Shown in pieces: positions 15,467 to 20,113 of a DNA stretch of 20,113 nt. The stretch spans positions 1-20,113 of the forward strand of contig JAGDWE010000027.1 in the NCBI GenBank assembly GCA_023255965.1, given 5' to 3'. A program made the position numbers and the translations under genes. Origin of the DNA: Desulfurococcales archaeon. GTDB lineage: Archaea; Thermoproteota; Thermoprotei_A; Sulfolobales; NBVN01. Under the pieces are notes generated by a model. That model worked only from the letters and a program-made list of their open reading frames with translations. It had not been told where the DNA came from and did no database searches. Within the stretch, counting starts at the first letter, position 1. Each line of letters starts with the position of its first letter.

Positions 15467-17164
15467 TTAATCAAACTCGAATTTACTCTTCTCCCCCTCT
15501 TCTCCTTCCTCCTTCTTACCTGCCTTGCCTTCCTCTTTCTTCATTGGTGATGCAGCAATTATGTCATCTACCTTAAGTACCGCAGCCGCTGCCTCAGTAG
15601 CTGCCTTAATTACCTGCTTCTTAACTGTTACTGGCTCTGCTACATTGATAGCTAACATATCCTCAACTACCTTTCCATTTATCACATCGATACCTGCATA
15701 TATCTTACCTTCACTATGCAACTTCCTTAACTCCATCAATGTCTCTAGAGTATCCATACCAGCGGTTGATGCTAGCACTACGGGTATCTCCTCAAGTGCC
15801 TCAGCAAAAGCCTGGATCGCTAGCTGTTCCTTGCCGCCTACGCTTTCAGCGTATTTCCTTAACTTCATAGCTAGCTCTATTTCAGCGGCTGCACCTCCAG
15901 GAATTATCTTAGGATCTCTCAATACGTTTCTAGCTGCATGTAACGCGTCATTTAGGCTCCTCTCAGCCTCATCCACCACCATATCATTAGCTCCTCTAAC
16001 TAGCAGGGTTACTGCCTTAGGATTCTTACATCCCTCTATGAATACCATCTTATCATTCCCCACACGTCTCTCCTCAACTAGTTCAGCATATCCTAGGTCC
16101 TTCTCACTCAGATCCCTTATACTAGTGACTATCCTTCCTCCGGTCGCTCTCTCCAACTTCTCCATATCAGACCTCTTAACCCTCCTAACAGCTAATATGC
16201 CCTTCTTAGCGAGGAAGTGCTGGGCAACATCATCGATACCCTTCTGACAGATGACGACATTAGCGCCAACGGCGGCGATCTTCTCAACCATATCCTTTAA
16301 CATCTTAGCCTCCTCATCAAGGAACGATCTAATCTGCTCAGGGGATGTTATGTTAATCTTTGCTGTTATCTCCGGCTTCTCTATCTCTAGCGGGGCATCA
16401 ATTAAGGCGATCCTGGCCTTCTCGACCCTCTTAGGCATCCCGGGATGGACGACCTCCTTATCTAATACGATACCGTAGACCAACTGGGAGTCAGCTAATG
16501 AGGCACCCTTCTTCTTCTCTATCTTTATGTTATCTAATCTAACTTCATATGTACCATCACCTCTTTTCTCAGCTGCCGCCACGGCAGCTGAAATAACCAT
16601 GTCAATTAATTTGTTGATTAGGTCGGGGGTTGCTAAGTACTTACTAGCTAGGGTCGTATGCAGTACCTTGCTAAGTGTAGGCTTAACTCTACTTAATCCC
16701 TCAGGCGTCTCTAAATTACCTATGTCAACCTTAACCGCGATCTCATCAAGTATTTCCAGAGCCTTAGCCATGGCTTTTTTATATCCCTCAATGATTATAG
16801 TTGGATGAATATTCTGGTCGAGTAATGCCTCAGCCTTGCTTAGTAATGCTCCTGAGAGAACTACAGCAGATGTGGTGCCATCACCTACCTCAGCATCAAC
16901 TGCCTTAGCTGTCTCAACTAGCAGTTTAGCTGCTGGATGCTGGACTTCCATCTCCTTAACGATTGCTGCACCGTCATTAGTAACTGTTATATCTCCAAAG
17001 CTGTCGACAAGCATCTTATCGAGCCCTTTAGGTCCTAAACTAGTCTTCAACACCTCAGCTAAAGCTCTAGCAGCTATTATGTTATTCCTTAATGCATCCC
17101 TGCCCTGCGTTCTCGACGTACCCTCCTTTAATATCACGACAGGTATTCCATATAGCGCAGTCAT
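15467..17164 (-). CDS. Thermosome subunit (group II chaperonin)
   Basis: Forms the double-ring ATP-driven chaperonin of archaea, which refolds proteins under heat stress. ATP-binding motifs are intact: LGPKGLDKMLVD (residues 43-54), TNDGA (62-66) and GDGTTS (94-99); GGAAAEIE and the later GIDVINGKVVEDM are also present. Length 565 is slightly above the usual 545-560 because of a lysine/glutamate-rich tail ending FEFD instead of the common GGM-rich tail. Other subunits (alpha/beta/gamma types) are expected elsewhere. A strong TATA box at 17199-17210 precedes it, consistent with high or heat-inducible expression; no specific heat-shock operator could be recognised. Confidence 0.96.
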   Translation of the reverse strand: MTALYGIPVVILKEGTSRTQGRDALRNNIIAARALAEVLKTSLGPKGLDKMLVDSFGDITVTNDGAAIVKEMEVQHPAAKLLVETAKAVDAEVGDGTTSAVVLSGALLSKAEALLDQNIHPTIIIEGYKKAMAKALEILDEIAVKVDIGNLETPEGLSRVKPTLSKVLHTTLASKYLATPDLINKLIDMVISAAVAAAEKRGDGTYEVRLDNIKIEKKKGASLADSQLVYGIVLDKEVVHPGMPKRVEKARIALIDAPLEIEKPEITAKINITSPEQIRSFLDEEAKMLKDMVEKIAAVGANVVICQKGIDDVAQHFLAKKGILAVRRVKRSDMEKLERATGGRIVTSIRDLSEKDLGYAELVEERRVGNDKMVFIEGCKNPKAVTLLVRGANDMVVDEAERSLNDALHAARNVLRDPKIIPGGAAAEIELAMKLRKYAESVGGKEQLAIQAFAEALEEIPVVLASTAGMDTLETLMELRKLHSEGKIYAGIDVINGKVVEDMLAINVAEPVTVKKQVIKAATEAAAAVLKVDDIIAASPMKKEEGKAGKKEEGEEGEKSKFEFD

Positions 17165-17198
17165 ACTTCAATCCCTTGAGTTCTATTTAAACTACTTC

Positions 17199-17210
17199 TA
17201 TATAAATTTT
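17199..17210 (-). promoter_or_regulatory. TATA box of the thermosome gene
   Basis: The minus strand reads AAAATTTATATA, a near-ideal archaeal TATA box, with its centre about 40 bases before the ATG at 17164. A second A+T-rich TTTAAAT nearer the start marks the probable initiation region. Confidence 0.65.
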
Positions 17211-17482
17211 AATGAAAATCAGCTCAATCATACTCCTGCAACTGAAGGCTTCACCATTATGGTAGGGAATGAAGGCTTACGAACCTGCGCCTCTAATGTG
17301 CTTAATGATATGTGCCGATGGTATCTAATGATAGGTTGCCTAAGGAGCCGACGAGGGGTAGGTGGCTCAGAGAAATCCTGGCGGGAGAACTTCCAGCCCG
17401 CCGGCTATCCTCCAGATGAAGAATGTAGATCCAAGCGAATGAAGGGGGTCTTTGCTGTTTTTCAGGACGGGATCAATCCTTC
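17211..17482. other. Gene-less G+C-rich stretch upstream of the thermosome
   Basis: About 270 bases between the thermosome promoter and the 3' end of the Ncs6-like gene. No gene is supported. Visible structures are the palindrome TGAAGGCTTCA (17243-17253) and a hairpin with a six-base stem, GGCGGG...CCCGCC, at 17380-17402. It is richer in G+C than the adjacent genes, like the TnpB debris elsewhere, but I found no TnpB coding or right-end motif in it. An unknown RNA gene or an old insertion are both possible. Confidence 0.4.
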
Positions 17483-18277
17483 TTAAATGCTTTTAAGTAA
17501 CTCGATGAACTTACTTAGTGTCTGCGTCAGCTCTGGATTATTCATTGATAGATCATTAATTAACTCACGTAATACCTTACGTGATGCCCTATGACATATC
17601 GGCGTGGGTGGCATCAGCAGGTCAATATCTAAATTATATATGTTCCTTAAATAGGAATAGGCGTAAACCTCACTAGTAGTTAACTTATAGAAGGGAATAA
17701 CTGCTGTGACACCATCTACTTTAAATGAGTGCATCAACCCTGCGGACTTCAGATCCCCATCAAATAATGAATTAACAACTACTTCGCTGACGTCATTAAG
17801 CGTTAATGGCAATGCAACTATATTAATACTTACGGCTACAGCTATTTTAAGGCATAACTTAAGGTAGTCTCTAAAGCTAGAGTTAATGCTAGGAATGCTA
17901 CTACGGAGCGGTATTATGATGTGTTGTATGCCATCACTTACTTCATGAACTTTAGATAGTTGCGTAACTATATGGACGTCATCTAAAGCTATAGATAAGG
18001 CATTAAGTACCCTACATCCATATGCCCGCTCAATCTTGTTAAGTACGTAGGAGAGTGTAAGGCCCTCTACTAGCTTATCTAAGGTTGTTATTACGAGTAT
18101 TAAGGTGCCAGGTTTTAATTCTTTTACCTCCCTCAAAGACCTCTTTACTGATTTAATTATCGATCTTTCAAAACATGTGGTACAAAGCCTCTCTCCTGAA
18201 GACCTTCTAAGATATACTGCCTGCCTCCTATTACATGAGGAGCATCTACCCCCCACATCATACCTCAAGTCTATCAA
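17483..18277 (-). CDS. Divergent TtuA/Ncs6-like protein lacking the PP-loop motif
   Basis: Resembles the TtuA/Ncs6 tRNA-thiolation family in layout but is probably not a normal enzyme of it. The N-terminal zinc knuckle is well kept: C12xxC15 and C32xxC35 in RCSSCNRRQAVYLRRSSGER followed by LCTTCFERSI. LKPGTLILV comes next, where the family has the ATP-binding SGGKDS; here the loop reads VITTLDKLVEGLTL, so the adenylation motif is gone. The C-terminal part keeps the family's YAYSYLR region, but the second zinc finger is missing. Length 264 is shorter than the usual 300-320. Eukaryotic Ncs2/Ctu2, partner of Ncs6, is similarly degenerate. The start overlaps the preceding gene by 20 bases, so the two are translationally coupled. 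Confidence 0.65.
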   Translation of the reverse strand: MIDLRYDVGGRCSSCNRRQAVYLRRSSGERLCTTCFERSIIKSVKRSLREVKELKPGTLILVITTLDKLVEGLTLSYVLNKIERAYGCRVLNALSIALDDVHIVTQLSKVHEVSDGIQHIIIPLRSSIPSINSSFRDYLKLCLKIAVAVSINIVALPLTLNDVSEVVVNSLFDGDLKSAGLMHSFKVDGVTAVIPFYKLTTSEVYAYSYLRNIYNLDIDLLMPPTPICHRASRKVLRELINDLSMNNPELTQTLSKFIELLKSI

Positions 18278-18590
18278 GCCGTTCCTCCCTAAGCAACATT
18301 CTTAATTTAGTTACGAATTCATTAAATGTCTCATCATTTAACTCCTCCTCCAATATTCCAAGTAGTTCCATGACATACGGATTTAAGTAATCAGGGCCCT
18401 CAATAACTTGCTGCCTTAAATTCTTAACAAACTCCGTTACCTTTACTTGGTCTACAACATTAAAGTGCTTTAGAAATGCTATGAAACCAGCTAAAACGGT
18501 TAAGAAGAAATTGGCCTTATCTATGTCACCTTCATCCACATATTTAGAGTAAATCATTAGCACATCATTTAAGTCCAACTCTACTTCCAT
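18258..18590 (-). CDS. Small helical protein coupled to the Ncs6-like gene
   Basis: A 110-residue protein of unknown function. It appears fully helical (DLNDVLMIYSKYVDEGDIDK; NEFVTKLRMLLREERLDRLE), acidic in the first half, with one mildly hydrophobic helix (FFLTVLAGFIAFL, residues about 28-40) that looks more like a buried helix than a membrane segment. It has no cysteines, so no metal site. Start ATG 18590 is supported by GGGGGTT about six bases upstream and a TATA-like element at 18621-18631. Its last 20 bases overlap the start of the TtuA/Ncs6-like gene, implying coupled translation and probably a shared complex or process. Confidence 0.7.
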   Translation of the reverse strand: MEVELDLNDVLMIYSKYVDEGDIDKANFFLTVLAGFIAFLKHFNVVDQVKVTEFVKNLRQQVIEGPDYLNPYVMELLGILEEELNDETFNEFVTKLRMLLREERLDRLEV

Positions 18591-18620
18591 TAATTAACCC
18601 CCTTAATGTCGCACGCTCGG

Positions 18621-18631
18621 TAAATTTATAC
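18621..18631 (-). promoter_or_regulatory. TATA box of the coupled Ncs6-like gene pair
   Basis: The minus strand reads GTATAAATTTA, about 35 bases before ATG 18590, with GGGGGTT at 18597-18603 as ribosome-binding site. Confidence 0.5.
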
Positions 18632-18709
18632 TTTATAGCCCGTGATTTGCTGCCTCGACAAGCTAAAAACAGGAATTTAAGGTACATCACTAACATAAAT
18701 CTAAAGAAT

Positions 18710-18768
18710 TAAAGTCATGGGCATGGACAGCCACCGATACTGATCTAGGTGTTTCATGACGAGTATCG
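18710..18768 (+). other. TnpB right-end-like remnant with inverted repeat
   Basis: TAAAGTCATGGGCATGG (18710-18726) matches 5143-5159, beside the TnpB C-terminal remnant, at 16 of 17 positions. It is followed by a perfect seven-base inverted repeat, CGATACT (18735-18741) and AGTATCG (18762-18768), but not by the CCTTTAGGGC...GTCAG ending. It may be an old, partly replaced element end between the two minus-strand operons. Confidence 0.3.
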
Positions 18769-18791
18769 TATTTAAGGAAGTAGTAATTACA

Positions 18792-18805
18792 TTGAAATAT
18801 TTCAA
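18792..18805. repeat. 14-bp palindrome across a stop codon
   Basis: TTGAAATATTTCAA is a perfect palindrome covering the stop codon of the thioredoxin-like gene. It could act as a hairpin at the transcript end, or be an A+T-rich coincidence. Confidence 0.35.
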
Positions 18806-19164
18806 GGCTTAAATATAAGCTTAATTCCGTATTGGCTTAAAACATCCCTCACGCTTATCCTTAAGACGTAGTAATCCGTCTGCAAGTTGCCGAAGTAGTT
18901 CTCTTGCTCAAATACATTCCTGCCTTTAAAGTATAGCCTTATCAAAGGTATGTAGTTAATGTCCTCAGATATCCTTATGCTAACATCATCCTTCACATTA
19001 TATATTGCAAAACTAATAACGTGACCGATCTTTAACTCAAGTTTAGAAAACAACTTCCTTAAGTATTCCTTAGCATCCACGTCATCATCGATAAACCCTA
19101 TTAATGCTATGTCATTACTTGCTACAAATCTCCTGAATTCATCGACGCCTTGCAATTCCCTCAT
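18802..19164 (-). CDS. Thioredoxin-fold-like protein without cysteines
   Basis: A 120-residue protein whose pattern resembles a thioredoxin fold: an N-terminal helix, a strand ALIGFID, a helix with AKEYLRKLF, a strand ISFAIYNV, and then PLIRLYFKGRNVFEQENYFG at the place of the family's cis-proline strand pair. There is no cysteine in the whole protein, so it cannot do thiol-disulphide chemistry. It may be a scaffold or binding protein; the fold call is by pattern only. Its ribosome-binding site GGAGTGATT overlaps the stop of the 280-residue gene, which ends four bases upstream, so the pair is co-translated. Confidence 0.6.
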   Translation of the reverse strand: MRELQGVDEFRRFVASNDIALIGFIDDDVDAKEYLRKLFSKLELKIGHVISFAIYNVKDDVSIRISEDINYIPLIRLYFKGRNVFEQENYFGNLQTDYYVLRISVRDVLSQYGIKLIFKP

Positions 19165-19168
19165 GTAA

Positions 19169-20011
19169 TCACTCCCCGCACATTCTACTATTATATACCT
19201 TCCTAATTAATTCCTTTTCGCTCCTATCTAAAATTATCTCAATATCTGTGACATCATCCCTAACGCCCTCTGGATGTTTAATCCCGCTATTATTGATTAG
19301 TACGTAATCATACCTTAGTAAATGTTCTAGTTCGCTACAGCTTTGGTTCTGCAGGAAGTCAATTAAGAGAGAATCGAAGTTGATGAACTTCTTTAACGTC
19401 TTTTCATCAATAATGCTCCCGCAGACTATACAGGTCATATCCCTAATTAGGGAATTGAAATGACATACAGGACACTCCATCGGCAAATTCTTAGAACGTA
19501 ATTCAAGCCATGCTAGTCTCCATAAACCTCTTAATGGCTGAAGAACTTCATCCCTACCCAACCTAATGGCCTCCCTATATATCCTTGGGGCTGCACTTAT
19601 GATCAGCTTACCTATGTTATTAACTACGAAGTCGAGTTGCTCAGGACTTAAATTATCCTTAATGAAAAGTAGTGATTGAGCTATTAATGGAAAAACGTTC
19701 TCGCTATACCTTCTAAATCTCTTAACTATGGTCTCTACGTCAGGCCTTGAAGAAGAAGAGCCATAGAGTAGCTCCATCGGCTGTCTTAATAGTTCAACGT
19801 ACTCCTCCCTACTAAGCCCTAATGAGTCCAACCCTAAATTTGATACCAATTCATCTAGGTTTTTATCTAACCACGAGTCTATATCCACCTCTTTCCTGCT
19901 CTTACTTTTTTTCCTAGATGTACTAATAGATGTTGATTCACTACTAACATGTGACTGTCTCTCGGGTTCAGTACCCTCCCTACTTTCCTTACTTCGTTTC
20001 CTCCTAGGCAA
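19169..20011 (-). CDS. Zinc-ribbon protein with disordered basic N-terminus
   Basis: A 280-residue protein of no family I recognise. Residues 1-45 are basic and serine-rich (PRRKRSKESREG, SRKKSKSRKE) and probably disordered, possibly binding nucleic acid. Residues 48-175 are helical and rich in leucine. A zinc ribbon follows, C180xxC183 and C194xxC197 (CPVCHFNSLIRDMTCIVCG). The rest is mixed. The start is TTG 20011; GGGAGG (20015-20020 on this strand) precedes it closely and no Met occurs early. It is the first gene of a pair with the thioredoxin-like protein. The upstream region is cut 48 bases away by the terminal repeat copy. Confidence 0.65.
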   Translation of the reverse strand: MPRRKRSKESREGTEPERQSHVSSESTSISTSRKKSKSRKEVDIDSWLDKNLDELVSNLGLDSLGLSREEYVELLRQPMELLYGSSSSRPDVETIVKRFRRYSENVFPLIAQSLLFIKDNLSPEQLDFVVNNIGKLIISAAPRIYREAIRLGRDEVLQPLRGLWRLAWLELRSKNLPMECPVCHFNSLIRDMTCIVCGSIIDEKTLKKFINFDSLLIDFLQNQSCSELEHLLRYDYVLINNSGIKHPEGVRDDVTDIEIILDRSEKELIRKVYNSRMCGE

Positions 20012-20058
20012 TTCCCTCCCATAATACTACATTACTAACTTACTTATTAAGTTCTGAC

Positions 20059-20113
20059 CCCTCTATTCATGGTAAGGAGCACTGCTGGGAGGTTTGAGGA
20101 TACGTCTCATAGG
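20059..20113 (+). repeat. 55-bp direct repeat, copy cut by the window end
   Basis: Identical to 11451-11505 over all 55 bases and in the same orientation; the flanks before the two copies differ. The window ends inside it. An exact overlap of 55 is a common assembler word size, so the window end may be a contig break at a multi-copy repeat. Confidence 0.9.

Noticed and set aside
15525..17486. Long plus-strand frames antisense to the thermosome gene
   Set aside because: They are serine/alanine/isoleucine-rich mirror products of thermosome codons and match no family.
1..20113. tRNA genes or a CRISPR array
   Set aside because: No T-arm GGTTCRAATCC-type sequence with matching stems and no regularly spaced repeats were seen on either strand.

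Overview
The window looks like chromosomal DNA of a thermophilic archaeon of the Thermoproteota (crenarchaeal) lineage. The evidence is the archaeal core gene set: fibrillarin, RNA polymerase subunit K, an FeS-type TFE-beta, a group II chaperonin, an archaeal type IA topoisomerase, Trm1, THEP1 and an ER-type signal peptidase. Genes carry archaeal TATA boxes about 25-45 bases before their starts, some starts are GTG or TTG, and the genes are A+T-rich. A Caldivirga/Vulcanisaeta-like member of the Thermoproteales would fit, but genus is a guess. No tRNA, rRNA or CRISPR array is visible.

Layout. 384-1979 (-) is L-aspartate oxidase (NAD synthesis). 2132-2838 is a decayed IS607-type element (a MerR-like helix-turn-helix peptide followed at once by a frameshifted N-terminal third of TnpB). 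2917-4659 (+) holds fibrillarin and a COG1395-type regulator. 4735-5197 is the decayed C-terminal third of a TnpB gene ending in an omega-RNA-like right end that abuts THEP1. 5211-6231 (+) is THEP1 and TFE-beta, the latter overlapping Trm1 (-) tail to tail. 7508-7750 (-) is a small membrane protein. 7910-10134 (+) is a phosphohexomutase, a Trm112-like zinc protein and a DUF2153-like protein. 10370-11158 (+) is a zinc-ribbon protein and signal peptidase I.

11160-11785 has no intact gene. It holds a second omega-RNA-like right end and the first copy of an exact 55-bp repeat, whose second copy is the last 55 bases of the window. 11786-14978 (-) is topoisomerase I and a site-2 protease; 15057-17164 (-) is RpoK and the thermosome. 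A third omega-RNA-like segment lies alone between rpoK and the site-2 protease. 17483-18590 (-) is a translationally coupled pair: a divergent TtuA/Ncs6 homologue without its PP-loop signature, and a small helical protein. 18802-20011 (-) is a second coupled pair: a cysteine-free thioredoxin-like protein and a zinc-ribbon protein.

How it fits together. Most genes are housekeeping: RNA modification (fibrillarin, Trm1, Trm112-like, possibly the Ncs6-like protein), transcription (TFE-beta, RpoK), protein folding and processing (thermosome, signal peptidase, site-2 protease) and DNA topology. The accessory layer consists of G+C-richer fossils of TnpB-type elements in the gaps between genes. The most unusual points are the repeated omega-RNA-like ends without a nuclease gene, the two ends of a TnpB gene flanking the fibrillarin gene, and the PP-loop-less Ncs6 homologue with its conserved zinc knuckle. 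I did not find an intact new defence or mobile system.
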